The notes below the pieces were generated by a model. It searched no databases. It worked only from the letters and a program-made list of their open reading frames with translations, and was not told the DNA's origin. The translations under genes were made by a program, and so were the position numbers. A stretch of DNA of 64,000 bases from Mycobacterium gordonae (GTDB taxonomy: Bacteria; Actinomycetota; Actinomycetes; Mycobacteriales; Mycobacteriaceae), in NCBI RefSeq assembly GCF_001417955.2, contig NZ_LKTM01000024.1, forward strand, positions 46,721 through 110,720. Direction: 5' to 3'. This document shows, piece by piece, positions 1 through 9,386 of the stretch (its first letter is position 1; each line of letters opens with the position of its first letter).

Positions 1-83
1 CGGATCAGCTCACGGACTTGAGGCGACAATTTGCTATCTACCACGGAAAACCATTCGGTCGTAGGCGCACTTTGCACTTTCAT
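1..83 (-). CDS. N-terminal fragment of an unidentified protein
   Basis: An ATG at 83 on the minus strand opens a reading frame that runs off the left edge without a stop (first residues MKVQSAPTTEWFSVVD). A purine-rich GAGAGAA lies about 5 nt upstream of the ATG and fits a ribosome binding site. Only 27 codons are visible, so I cannot name a family. It is divergent from the cyclase gene at 264 and shares with it an intergenic region that holds a strong inverted repeat. Confidence 0.5.
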   Translation of the reverse strand, partial: MKVQSAPTTEWFSVVDSKLSPQVRELI

Positions 84-164
84 CGAGTTCTCTCGGTGAG
101 TTGGGGGAGGGTTCGGATCGACGCGGGGGGGCTCCCTGCGTAACAAAAGGCTACATCAACGTAT

Positions 165-201
165 CGTATACAGTCAAGCATTATATACTTGAGTGTATGC
201 G
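165..201. promoter_or_regulatory. Inverted repeat, candidate operator between divergent genes
   Basis: CGTATACAGTCAAG (165-178) and CTTGAGTGTATGCG (188-201) are inverted copies matching at 12 of 14 positions, separated by the 9-nt AT-rich CATTATATA. The element sits between the divergent starts at 83 and 264. Its size and symmetry suit a dimeric regulator such as a TetR-family protein; the regulator is not identified. The AT-rich spacer could also carry a -10 element. Confidence 0.55.
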
Positions 202-263
202 TTGCGGATGAACTGGCCTTTTGCGGTCCCGCAGTCCGACCGTCCGGTCTAAAGTTCCAATCC

Positions 264-2096
264 ATGCGTCGCGCGTGGACCTGGACATTCGACCTTCCAC
301 CAGATCAGCTCTGGCCGGTTTTGGCCGACACGAACCGGTTCAACGAAGCCCTGGGCCTGCCGCCGTACACGCTCGACGAAACACCGCAACCCAACGGCAC
401 GGTGCTGCGCCGGGGTCGGGGCAAAGCCGCCGGTTTTGCGCTCGAATGGGAGGAGAAGCCGTACGAGTGGGTCACGGGCCGGCACTTTCGCCAGTCCCGG
501 GTCTTCAGCAAGGGGCCGTTCCGTCGCTTCGGCCCGGTCTTCGAAGTCGAGCCGGACGGACGCGGAGGCTCGCGGGTCTCCTATGCGCTGGAGTGGGAGC
601 CGCTGAACATGGCGGGCCGCCTGTTCGGCGCGCGACTTGCGGCGCAGGCGGGGGAGAACGTGCGCCGGCGAGTCCTGGAGGCGGTCGCGTTCGTCCGGGG
701 CGACCAGGGTCCAGACCGCGTGACACCGTTCGTGCTTCCAGAGCCGATACTGCCCCACGGCGCACGCGAACGGGCCACCGCGATGGCGCGTCAGATCGAC
801 AGCAGCCCCTACGGCAACGGACTCGGCAACCGCATCGCCGACCAGGTGCTGCACGCCATGGCCGCCGATCTGCAGCGCATGCGGCCCAAAGTCCTGGCGA
901 ACCAGCTCGGGGTGCCGCCGCGCGCCATGACCGAGGCATGTTTCACCGCGGTCCAGACCGGCCTGCTGTGCATGAGATGGGACCTGTTGTGCCCCAACTG
1001 TCGCGGAGCCAAGGTGAGTGTGCCGTCGCTTGCCGACCTCCCACACGGCGCGCACTGCTCATCGTGCAACATCGACTACGACCGTGAATTCGAACGCAAT
1101 GTGGAGCTGACGTTCGCGCCCTCGCCGACCGTGCGCCCCCTGCGCGAAGGCGACTTCTGCCTGTCCGGGCCGATGAGCACCCAGCATGTGGCGGTGCAAG
1201 TCCTGCTGAGCCCCGGGGAGCGACGCACGGTTGCCGTCGACCTGCCTGCCGGTCCCTACCGCGTGCGCACCTTGCACCCGGGCGTCGCCGTCGATGTCGA
1301 GCACACGGGCGGCGCGTTTCCCGGTCTGCGCGTCACAGGGTCCGGTGTGGAACTGCTCGCGGCGCCGGATCGGGACGGCGAACCGGAAACGGTGACGTTC
1401 GTCAACGATGCCGGCTTCGAACTGGCGGCGTTGATCGAAGAACGGACGTGGACACGCCAGGCCCTGACCGCACCGGAAGTCATTTCACTGCAGGCTTTTC
1501 GCGATATGTTCGCCGAGGCGACGCTGCGGCCCGGCGACGATGCCGGCGTCAGCCAGGTCGCGTTGCTGTTCACCGATCTCCGGGGTTCAACTGAGCTCTA
1601 CGAACGGGTCGGCGACGCCACGGCCTACAACCTGGTCCGCGAACACTTCACCTTGCTTGCCGCGGTCGTGCGCGAGCATGACGGCGCGGTCGTCAAGACG
1701 ATTGGTGACGCGGTGATGGCGTCGTTCGACGATCCCGCGCAGGCGGTACGCGCGGCCCTGGCGATGCAGGCCCGGATCGCCTCGTCGACGCACGGAACCG
1801 AGCAACTGGTGTTGAAAGTGGGTGTGCATGCCGGACCCAGCGTCGTCGTGACGCTGAATGACCGCCTCGACTATTTCGGCTCGACCGTGAACATGGCTGC
1901 GCGCCTGCAAGGGCAGAGTTGCGGTGCGGACATCGTGCTGTCCGAGGCGATCGCATCCGATCCGGCGGTGCGCGAATTAGTGGAAAACGTACCCCAACGC
2001 CGTGAAACTGTGCCGCTCAAAGGGTTCGCCGCGCCGGTCGGTTTCCTCCGGTTAGTGAGTTTGGGATCTCCCTCGAAAGGGGAAGACGGGCTTTGA
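264..2096 (+). CDS. SRPBCC-zinc ribbon-class III nucleotide cyclase fusion
   Basis: Predicted cytosolic 610-residue adenylate/guanylate cyclase converting ATP or GTP to the cyclic nucleotide. Residues 1 to about 145 look like an SRPBCC (START-like) ligand-binding domain. A middle region resembling DUF5939 carries two CxxC pairs (Cys243/246 and Cys265/268) that should bind zinc. The cyclase domain starts near residue 430 and keeps the metal aspartates (FTD at 436-438 and GD at 481-482), Lys478, and the transition-state Asn543 and Arg547, so it should be active. I chose the ATG at 264 because the protein domain begins there; the frame is open upstream from a TTG at 189 inside the inverted repeat. 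The bound ligand and purine preference are inference. Confidence 0.85.
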   Translation: MRRAWTWTFDLPPDQLWPVLADTNRFNEALGLPPYTLDETPQPNGTVLRRGRGKAAGFALEWEEKPYEWVTGRHFRQSRVFSKGPFRRFGPVFEVEPDGRGGSRVSYALEWEPLNMAGRLFGARLAAQAGENVRRRVLEAVAFVRGDQGPDRVTPFVLPEPILPHGARERATAMARQIDSSPYGNGLGNRIADQVLHAMAADLQRMRPKVLANQLGVPPRAMTEACFTAVQTGLLCMRWDLLCPNCRGAKVSVPSLADLPHGAHCSSCNIDYDREFERNVELTFAPSPTVRPLREGDFCLSGPMSTQHVAVQVLLSPGERRTVAVDLPAGPYRVRTLHPGVAVDVEHTGGAFPGLRVTGSGVELLAAPDRDGEPETVTFVNDAGFELAALIEERTWTRQALTAPEVISLQAFRDMFAEATLRPGDDAGVSQVALLFTDLRGSTELYERVGDATAYNLVREHFTLLAAVVREHDGAVVKTIGDAVMASFDDPAQAVRAALAMQARIASSTHGTEQLVLKVGVHAGPSVVVTLNDRLDYFGSTVNMAARLQGQSCGADIVLSEAIASDPAVRELVENVPQRRETVPLKGFAAPVGFLRLVSLGSPSKGEDGL

Positions 2097-2123
2097 ATTC
2101 GCTCGCGTGATACGAGGTGTGAA

Positions 2124-2444
2124 ATGTGGACGATCATCTGTCGGCTGCTATCCGTCGCCGCCATGGTGTTGGCACCCATGGCGGTCGTGACGATCGCGAC
2201 ACCCGCCGTCAGTTCGGCGCAGTGCGCAGACGGCGAATGGTGGGATCCCACCGGTAAAGTGTGCCGCCCCTTGGGTGTTGGGCCACAACCGCTCGACTGC
2301 GAGGCGGGTCAGTGGTGGGATCCGACGGCCAACGTATGTCGCCCCCTGGGCGTCGGGCCGCAGCCACTCAATTGCGAAAACGGTTGGTGGTGGGACCCGG
2401 CGGCCAACGTTTGCCGGCCGCCCGTCATACCACCAGCCGGGTAG
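2124..2444 (+). CDS. Small secreted Trp/Cys repeat protein
   Basis: A 106-residue protein with an N-terminal signal peptide (hydrophobic residues about 4-30, ending near SSAQ). The mature part is almost entirely three copies of a roughly 25-residue unit of the form Cys-x3-Gly-x-Trp-Trp-Asp-Pro-x4-Val-Cys-Arg-Pro, joined by LGVGPQPL linkers. Each unit holds two cysteines that could form a disulfide. The start has a GAGGTGTGA stretch just upstream. It follows the cyclase gene by 27 nt on the same strand and its stop abuts the end of the convergent PPOX gene. Function unknown; an exported cell-envelope protein is the likeliest role. Confidence 0.75.
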   Translation: MWTIICRLLSVAAMVLAPMAVVTIATPAVSSAQCADGEWWDPTGKVCRPLGVGPQPLDCEAGQWWDPTANVCRPLGVGPQPLNCENGWWWDPAANVCRPPVIPPAG

Positions 2445-2906
2445 TCACCGCTGCTGCGGCGGGAAGCCACCCGTGGCTACCGGCCCCCACCGGCGCACAG
2501 TCACGCGCAACAGACATTTCTTCTGGTCACGCATCGCCCGGCGGTACTCATCCCAGTCCGGGTGCTCGCCGGCGATCGCTCGGTAATAGTCGACCAGGGG
2601 TTCAACCGCGGCGGGCCCCTCGATCACCTCAGCGTCACCGTCGAGCTGAACGTAGGCACCGTTGAACTCCTCGGACAACACCACGACGCTCGCTCTGCCG
2701 GTCCTGCGAATGTTGACGCTCTTGGCACGCTGGGGATAGCTCGCGATCACCACCCTGCCCTCCGCGTCGACTCCACCGGTGACCGGCGAACTCTGCAGCG
2801 AACCGTCAGCGCGAAACGTAGTCAAAATCATCCGGTGTCGGGTGCGGATGAAATCCAGCAACTCGGAAAAGCCCACTACGTCCGCTGTCGCTATTTTCGG
2901 AGCCAT
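2445..2906 (-). CDS. PPOX-class F420/FMN-dependent oxidoreductase
   Basis: A 153-residue protein of the split-barrel flavin reductase fold. The pattern RHRMILTTFRADGSLQSSPV near residues 24-43 followed by GRVVIASYPQRAKSVNIRR is typical of actinobacterial PPOX-class F420-dependent enzymes, which reduce substrates with F420H2 or bind FMN/haem. The length is usual for the family. It is divergent from hrpA (44 nt between starts) and converges on the secreted repeat gene with no gap. The substrate cannot be told from sequence. Confidence 0.82.
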   Translation of the reverse strand: MAPKIATADVVGFSELLDFIRTRHRMILTTFRADGSLQSSPVTGGVDAEGRVVIASYPQRAKSVNIRRTGRASVVVLSEEFNGAYVQLDGDAEVIEGPAAVEPLVDYYRAIAGEHPDWDEYRRAMRDQKKCLLRVTVRRWGPVATGGFPPQQR

Positions 2907-2950
2907 CAGACCAACCTAGCCCGGCTCCGGCGCCCATTACTCTGGCCCGA

Positions 2951-5900
2951 GTGGCCGATCCGACCGTCAGCGAGTTGCGCAGGCGCCTCGATGAGCTGAC
3001 GATCCGCGACGCCGCCCGCCTGCGCAGGCGCCTGCAGAATCTTCGCGGCGGCGCCAAGCCCGAGAAACTGCAACAACTCGCCGCGCAGATGGCCACCGCA
3101 GAGTCGCTGGTGGCTGCCCGCCGGGCCGCGGTGCCGACGGTCGGCTACCCCGACCTCCCTGTCACCGAGCGGCGCCAGGAGATCGGCGAAGCGATACTCA
3201 GGCACCAGGTGGTCATCGTCGCCGGCGAGACCGGTTCCGGCAAGACGACCCAACTGCCGAAAATCTGCCTCGATGTCGGCCGGGGCGTGCGCGGCACCAT
3301 CGGCCACACCCAGCCCCGCCGGCTGGCCGCTCGGACCGTCGCGCAACGTATCGCCGACGAACTGCATACCCCACTCGGTGACGTTGTCGGCTACACCGTC
3401 CGTTTCACCGACCAGGTCAGCGACCGCACCCTGATCAAGCTGATGACCGACGGCATCCTGCTCGCCGAGATCCAGCGCGACCGCCGCCTGCAGCAGTACG
3501 ACACACTCATCCTCGACGAAGCCCACGAACGCAGCCTCAACATCGACTTCCTGCTCGGATACCTGCGCGAGCTGCTGCCCCGCCGGCCCGACCTGAAGGT
3601 GATCGTCACCTCGGCGACCATCGAACCGCAGCGCTTCGCAGCGCATTTCGCCGGAGCACCGATTGTCGAAGTGTCCGGGCGGACCTATCCGGTGGAAATC
3701 CGCTACCGGCCCCTGGAGTTGCCCGTTTCCTTTGGCGCACAGGATGATCCAGACGACCCGGATCATGAGGTCATCCGCACGGAAACGCGTGATGAGATCG
3801 AGGCGATCGCCGACGCAATCGCAGAACTGGAGACAGAGCCACCTGGCGACGTTCTGGTGTTCCTCTCCGGTGAGCGCGAAATCCGGGATACCGCAGAGGC
3901 ATTGGCCGGGCTGAAACATACCGAAGTGCTTCCGCTCTACGCCCGGCTGCCGACCGCCGAGCAGCAGAAGGTTTTCGCGCCACACACCGGACGCCGGGTG
4001 GTGCTGGCGACCAATGTCGCCGAAACATCGCTGACCGTGCCCGGGATCCGCTACGTCGTCGACCCGGGCAACGCCCGGATCTCGCGCTACAGCCGCCGAT
4101 TGAAGGTTCAGCGACTGCCCATCGAACCAATCTCGCAGGCCTCCGCCGCGCAGCGCGCCGGACGATGCGGGAGGGTCGCGCCCGGGGTGTGTATCCGCCT
4201 CTATTCAGAGGAGGACTTCTCCCTCCGTCCCCGCTACACCGAACCGGAAATACTGCGGACGAACCTCGCTTCGGTGATATTGCAGATGGCAGCACTACAA
4301 CTCGGGGACATCGAGCGGTTTCCCTTTCTGGACCCACCGGATCGGCGCAGCATCCGTGACGGGGTGCAACTGTTGCAAGAACTCGGTGCTTTCGACGAGC
4401 AGGGCGTGATCACCGACCTCGGCCGTCGACTCGCGAGGCTGCCCCTCGACCCCCGGCTGGGCCGGATGATCCTGCAGGCCGACACCGAAGGCTGCGTGCG
4501 CGAAATCCTGGTACTGGCAGCGGCACTGACGATTCCCGACCCACGCGAACGGCCCGTCGACCGTGAGGACGCGGCTCGCCAGAGCCATGCCCGCTTCGCC
4601 GACGAGCACTCCGACTTCGTTGCCTACCTCAACCTCTGGCGATATCTGCGCAGTCAGCGGAAGGAATTGTCTGGCAGTGCTTTTCGCCGGATGTGCCGAA
4701 AGGAGTTTCTGCACTATCTGCGCATCCGGGAGTGGCAGGATCTGGTCGGGCAACTGCGCAGCATCGCCCGCGACCTGGGAATCGTGGAGTCCGACGAAGC
4801 GGCCGATCCGGCCCGGGTTCACGCGGCGCTGCTCGCCGGGCTGCTGTCGCATGTGGGTATGCGCCGGGAGGACACGCGCGAGTACCTGGGCGCACGCAAT
4901 GCACGTTTCGTGCTCGCGCCGGGCTCGGTGCTGACCAAGCGTCCTCCGCAGTGGGTCGTGGCGGCCGAACTGGTGGAAACGAGCCGCCTGTACGGCCGCA
5001 CCGCCGCGCGCATCCAGCCCGACATCGTCGAGCGAGTCGCAGGCCAGCTTGTGCAGCGCACGTACAGCGAACCGCACTGGGACGCCAAGCGCGGCGAGGT
5101 GCTGGCCTATGAGCGGGTCACGCTCTACGGGCTGCCGCTGGTGGCGCGCCGCAGAGTCGGGTATGCCGGGGTGGAACCGGCGCTGGCGCGAGAATTGTTC
5201 ATCCGGCACGCGCTCGTGGAAGGCGACTGGCAGACCCGCCACCACTTCTTCCGCGACAACGCGCGGCTCCGTACGGAACTCGAGGAGCTGGAGGAGCGGG
5301 CCCGCCGCCGCGACCTGCTCATCGGTGACGACGACATCTATGCGTGGTACGACACCCGCATCCCCGCTGACGTCGTGTCCGCGCGGCACTTCGACGGGTG
5401 GTGGAAGAAACAACGGCACCGGACGCCGGAGCTGCTGACCTTCAGCCGCGAGGATTTGTTGCGCGCCAACGACAACGGCGCCGACGACGATCGTCCGGAC
5501 ACCTGGAGCACCGGCGACGCCGCGCTTGCGTTGACCTACCGCTTCGAACCGGGTGCCAACGACGACGGTGTCACCGTGCACGTCCCGATCGACGTGTTGG
5601 CCCGCCTCGGTGGTGACGAATTCGCCTGGCAGGTGCCCGCATTGCGCGAGGAACTGGTGACGGCCCTTATCCGCTCACTGCCAAAAGATCTGCGGCGCAA
5701 CTTTGTTCCCGTTCCCGACACCGCCCGGGCGGTACTGGCCGGCATCAACCCAGCCGGCGAGCCGTTACTCACGGCGTTACAGCGCGAATTGCGCAGGCGT
5801 ACCGGTGTTGTGGTGCCGATCGAGGCCTTCGACCTGGAGAAGCTGCCCGCCCATCTGCGGGTGACATTCGCCGTCGAGTCCGCGGACGGCACCGAGGTCG

Positions 5901-6856
5901 CACGCGGAAAGGATCTGCACGTGCTGCAGGAGCGACTTGCGGCGCCGGCGCGTCAAGCCGTCGCGCACGCGGTCGCGGGCGAGTTGGAACGGACCGGGTT
6001 GCGCTCCTGGCCCGAGGAGATGGCAGAACTGCCCCGGGTCGTCGAGCGTGTCGTCGACGGACGCTCCGTACGCGGCTTTCCCGCCTTCGTCGACGCGGGC
6101 ACTGCTGTCGACCTACGCGTGTTCACCAGCACCGTCGAACAGGACAGCGCGATGGGTCCCGGCCTCCGCCGACTGGTTCGGCTCAGTGTGCCGTCGCCGA
6201 TCAAATCGGTTGAACGCCAGATCGATCCACGGACCCGGCTGATCCTGGGAACGAACCCGGACGGGTCGCTGTCCGCACTGCTCGACGACTGTGCCGACGC
6301 GGCGGCCGATGCCCTGACGCCGCGGCCGGTGTGGACGCGCGATGCGTTCGCCGCGCTGCGGGAGCGGGTGGCGGCGGACCTGGTGCCGACGACCGTCGCC
6401 ATCGTAGGGCGTAGCGCCAAGGTCTTATCGGCCGCGCAGGAAATTCAACTGCGGCTGCCCGATGAGCCGCCGGCAGCACATTCCGAAGCAATCTCTGACG
6501 TGCGCGCGCAACTCGATCGGCTTCTGCCACCTGGCTGGGTCACAGCCACCGGCGCCACGCATCTTGATGACCTGGCGCGCTACCTGACGGCAATCAACCG
6601 TCGGCTGGAAAAGCTGCCGCAGGCACTACAGGGGGACCGGGATCGGATGCGGCGGGTGCACGGCGTACAGGACGCCTTCGATGAACTGCTGCGTACCTTG
6701 CCCGCCGGCCGGGCGACGGCGACCGACGTCCGCGACATCGGCCGCCAGATTGAGGAGCTGCGGGTGAGCATGTGGGCTCAGCAGCTCGGTACCCCCCGTC
6801 CGGTGAGCGAACAACGCATCTATCGAGCGATTCAGGCTGCCCGCGAGCGGTCCTGA
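2951..6856 (+). CDS. hrpA: ATP-dependent RNA helicase HrpA
   Basis: A 1301-residue DEAH-box helicase of full HrpA length. Walker A GETGSGKT is at 92-99, the DEAH box at 189-192, the SAT motif III at 221-223, and motif VI QRAGRCGR near 401-408. The helicase-associated and oligonucleotide-binding regions follow, then the long C-terminal DUF3418-type region characteristic of HrpA. The family unwinds RNA and acts in mRNA processing and ribosome rescue. The GTG start at 2951 (MADPTVSELRRRLDELTIRD) gives the usual N-terminus. It is followed by zwf 68 nt downstream on the same strand. Confidence 0.95.
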   Translation: MADPTVSELRRRLDELTIRDAARLRRRLQNLRGGAKPEKLQQLAAQMATAESLVAARRAAVPTVGYPDLPVTERRQEIGEAILRHQVVIVAGETGSGKTTQLPKICLDVGRGVRGTIGHTQPRRLAARTVAQRIADELHTPLGDVVGYTVRFTDQVSDRTLIKLMTDGILLAEIQRDRRLQQYDTLILDEAHERSLNIDFLLGYLRELLPRRPDLKVIVTSATIEPQRFAAHFAGAPIVEVSGRTYPVEIRYRPLELPVSFGAQDDPDDPDHEVIRTETRDEIEAIADAIAELETEPPGDVLVFLSGEREIRDTAEALAGLKHTEVLPLYARLPTAEQQKVFAPHTGRRVVLATNVAETSLTVPGIRYVVDPGNARISRYSRRLKVQRLPIEPISQASAAQRAGRCGRVAPGVCIRLYSEEDFSLRPRYTEPEILRTNLASVILQMAALQLGDIERFPFLDPPDRRSIRDGVQLLQELGAFDEQGVITDLGRRLARLPLDPRLGRMILQADTEGCVREILVLAAALTIPDPRERPVDREDAARQSHARFADEHSDFVAYLNLWRYLRSQRKELSGSAFRRMCRKEFLHYLRIREWQDLVGQLRSIARDLGIVESDEAADPARVHAALLAGLLSHVGMRREDTREYLGARNARFVLAPGSVLTKRPPQWVVAAELVETSRLYGRTAARIQPDIVERVAGQLVQRTYSEPHWDAKRGEVLAYERVTLYGLPLVARRRVGYAGVEPALARELFIRHALVEGDWQTRHHFFRDNARLRTELEELEERARRRDLLIGDDDIYAWYDTRIPADVVSARHFDGWWKKQRHRTPELLTFSREDLLRANDNGADDDRPDTWSTGDAALALTYRFEPGANDDGVTVHVPIDVLARLGGDEFAWQVPALREELVTALIRSLPKDLRRNFVPVPDTARAVLAGINPAGEPLLTALQRELRRRTGVVVPIEAFDLEKLPAHLRVTFAVESADGTEVARGKDLHVLQERLAAPARQAVAHAVAGELERTGLRSWPEEMAELPRVVERVVDGRSVRGFPAFVDAGTAVDLRVFTSTVEQDSAMGPGLRRLVRLSVPSPIKSVERQIDPRTRLILGTNPDGSLSALLDDCADAAADALTPRPVWTRDAFAALRERVAADLVPTTVAIVGRSAKVLSAAQEIQLRLPDEPPAAHSEAISDVRAQLDRLLPPGWVTATGATHLDDLARYLTAINRRLEKLPQALQGDRDRMRRVHGVQDAFDELLRTLPAGRATATDVRDIGRQIEELRVSMWAQQLGTPRPVSEQRIYRAIQAARERS

Positions 6857-6924
6857 CAGCAGATTTGCGCCGCCACCCGGACCGCCGCGTGCGCATCGCG
6901 CTGTGCGATGGAAGTATCGCGTAA

Positions 6925-8430
6925 GTGGCCACCAAAAAACCGCAGACCATTTCGTACCCGGCGCCCGAGGCGCGTCCGCACCGTCACGATAATGCACCGC
7001 TGGAACCTCACGTCATCGTGTTGTTCGGCGCGACAGGGGATCTGGCTAAACGCAAGTTGATTCCCGGCCTTGCGCACCTGGACCAGTCGGATCTCGCTCC
7101 GAATATTCAGATAATCGCGACGTCACTCGAAGATCTGTCCGACGACGAATTCCGCGAGATCGCAAAAGGTGCGATCGACGAGTTCGGGTCCCACAAACTG
7201 ACGCCCGAACAATGGGAAGAATTCGCCAAGATACTCACCTACGTCCCGCAAGACGCCGGAGCCGAGGCACTTGCGAATGCCGTGGCGAAAGCCGAGGAAA
7301 CTCTTGGCGACAACGTGCGAAGGCTCCACTACCTTTCGGTTCCCCCCAAAGCGGCGCACGACGTCATCGACATGCTGCGCGAAGCCGGCCTCGTCGACCG
7401 CTCGAGAGTGGTGATGGAGAAACCGTTCGGCACCGACTTCGACAGCGCGGTGGCACTCAACGACTTCGTGCACGAAACCTTCGACGAGTCCCAGATTTTT
7501 CGCATCGACCATTTTCTCGGGAAAGAGGCAGCCCAGAATATCCTGGCGTTTCGCTTCGCCAACGGGTTGTTCGAGCCGATCTGGAACCGCAACTTCATCG
7601 ACCACATTCAGATCGACATTCCCGAGACCCTCGGCCTGGACCAGCGGGCGAACTTTTACGAAAACACCGGTGCCTTCCGGGATATGGTCGTCACCCATCT
7701 GCTCCAGGTGATGGCGTTCGTCGTGATGGAACCGCCGACGGCCCTGGAACCGCGCGCGATCAGCGAAGAGAAGAACAAGGTCTTTCGGTCGATGCTGCCG
7801 ATCAAGACCTCGAATGTGGTGCGTGGTCAGTACAGCGGATACCGCCAAGAAGACGGCGTCTCAAAGGATTCCGACACCGAAACCTTCATCGCGCTCAAGG
7901 TGGGGGTCGACAACTGGCGCTGGGCGGGGGTGCCGATCTACCTGCGCACCGGCAAGAAGATGGCCGAAGGGATCCGCATCATCTCGATCGCGTTCAAAGA
8001 AGCGCCACGAACCATGTTCCCGCCCGGGTCCGGAGTGGGAACGCAAGGTCCCGATCACCTCACGTTCGATCTCGCCGACAACTCGAAAGTGTCGCTGTCC
8101 TTCTACGGAAAGCGACCGGGCCCGGGAATGAAGCTCGACAAGCTCTCGATGCAGTTTTCCACCCAGGAAATCGACTCAGCGGCAGATGTGTTAGAGGCCT
8201 ACGAGCGGCTCATCTTGGATGCGATGCGCGGTGACCACACGCTGTTCACCACTGCCGAAGGCATCGAATCTCTTTGGGAGCGCTCGCAGGACCTGCTCGA
8301 CGACCCGCCGCCGGCCAAGCTGTACCAGCCCGGCACCTGGGGCCCCAATGCCATCCACCAGTTGATCGCGCCCAACGCGTGGCGTCTGCCGTTCGAAAGG
8401 GAGTGGCGCGAACGCCGAACCGAGGCTTGA
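6925..8430 (+). CDS. zwf: Glucose-6-phosphate 1-dehydrogenase
   Basis: A 501-residue enzyme of the oxidative pentose phosphate pathway that oxidises glucose 6-phosphate to 6-phosphogluconolactone with NAD(P)+. The nucleotide-binding motif GATGDLA is at 35-41, EKPFG at 165-169, and the active-site signature RIDHFLGKE at 193-201. A GTG start at 6925 follows a GGAAG ten bases upstream. About 25 residues of unconserved, charged N-terminal extension precede the fold. Mycobacteria often carry several zwf paralogues; from memory this one does not look like a close copy of either M. tuberculosis Zwf1 or Zwf2, so a third paralogue is possible. Confidence 0.93.
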   Translation: MATKKPQTISYPAPEARPHRHDNAPLEPHVIVLFGATGDLAKRKLIPGLAHLDQSDLAPNIQIIATSLEDLSDDEFREIAKGAIDEFGSHKLTPEQWEEFAKILTYVPQDAGAEALANAVAKAEETLGDNVRRLHYLSVPPKAAHDVIDMLREAGLVDRSRVVMEKPFGTDFDSAVALNDFVHETFDESQIFRIDHFLGKEAAQNILAFRFANGLFEPIWNRNFIDHIQIDIPETLGLDQRANFYENTGAFRDMVVTHLLQVMAFVVMEPPTALEPRAISEEKNKVFRSMLPIKTSNVVRGQYSGYRQEDGVSKDSDTETFIALKVGVDNWRWAGVPIYLRTGKKMAEGIRIISIAFKEAPRTMFPPGSGVGTQGPDHLTFDLADNSKVSLSFYGKRPGPGMKLDKLSMQFSTQEIDSAADVLEAYERLILDAMRGDHTLFTTAEGIESLWERSQDLLDDPPPAKLYQPGTWGPNAIHQLIAPNAWRLPFEREWRERRTEA

Positions 8431-8445
8431 GCGATTCGGGTCCGT

Positions 8446-9294
8446 TCAGTCGGGGATGTAATCGAATTTGTCCGGGTGGGGCCCGGTGCGTCCGTTCTCG
8501 CCTTGATCCAGCGCGCTGATCGAAGCGACATGCTGATCGGAGAGTTCGAAGTCGAAGAGCTCGAAGTTCGACCTCACCCGGTCGGCGGAAACAGACTTCG
8601 GAAAAACGATGTCACCACGTTGAATGTGCCAGCGCAACACGACCTGGGCAGGGGTCTTGCCCAACGCCTTGGCGATGCCCGTGATGATCTCGTCGTCGAG
8701 GACCTTGCCTTGGGCGATCGGAGACCATGCCTCGGTTGCGATGTTGTGCGCTGTGCCGTAAGACCGCACGTCCTCGTTGGTGAAGTACGGGTGCACTTCG
8801 ATCTGATTCACGGCGGGTACGGTCTGTGAGCCGTCCGCGAGCCGATCCAGATGGCCCGGTTGGAAATTCGAGACGCCGATGCTGCGGGCGCGTCCGTCGG
8901 CGGCGAATTCCTCGAGTGTCTTCCAGGTCGACAGGAAGTCACCGTCGTACAGCGTCGGCAACGGCCAGTGGATGAGGAAGAGGTCCACGTAGTCTGACCC
9001 GAGCGCCGACAGCGTCGCCTCGAACGCCGTGCGCGCATCGTCGGGCCGGTGAAAACCGTTGTTGAGCTTGCTGGTGATGAACACCTCGCCGCGGTCGAGG
9101 CCGGCGTCACGGATACCCTGGCCGACCTCCTTTTCGTTGCCGTACATTTCGGCGGTGTCGATGTGCCGGTAACCGACCTCGAGTGCGGCTCGCACTGCCG
9201 CGGCCGTCTGATCCGGCTCGATCTGGAAGACACCGAAACCCAATTGCGGGATCGAGTTCCCGTCGTTGAGCGTGATTGACGGGACAGTGCTCAT
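8446..9294 (-). CDS. Aldo/keto reductase (AKR5-like)
   Basis: A 282-residue NADPH-dependent aldo/keto reductase. The catalytic tetrad is visible as Asp46 and Tyr51 (HIDTAEMYGNE), Lys76 (ITSKLNNG) and His109 (LIHWPLP). The C-terminal cofactor motif VFPKSVSADRVRSN is intact. It resembles the M. tuberculosis Rv2971 type, which reduces dicarbonyls and other aldehydes. It converges on zwf with a 15-nt gap. The physiological substrate is unknown. Confidence 0.9.
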   Translation of the reverse strand: MSTVPSITLNDGNSIPQLGFGVFQIEPDQTAAAVRAALEVGYRHIDTAEMYGNEKEVGQGIRDAGLDRGEVFITSKLNNGFHRPDDARTAFEATLSALGSDYVDLFLIHWPLPTLYDGDFLSTWKTLEEFAADGRARSIGVSNFQPGHLDRLADGSQTVPAVNQIEVHPYFTNEDVRSYGTAHNIATEAWSPIAQGKVLDDEIITGIAKALGKTPAQVVLRWHIQRGDIVFPKSVSADRVRSNFELFDFELSDQHVASISALDQGENGRTGPHPDKFDYIPD

Positions 9295-9386
9295 GCTCCA
9301 GCCTCCTGGTCTCTCGGGTGATCGCTTGAGGGGATGCCCACTTCTGGCCAGAACTCAACACCGCGGGAGAGAGATGTGGCTCGCAG

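Noticed and set aside
2906..3985. 359-codon frame antisense to hrpA
   Set aside because: The helicase motifs lie on the plus strand and the antisense translation has no family features.
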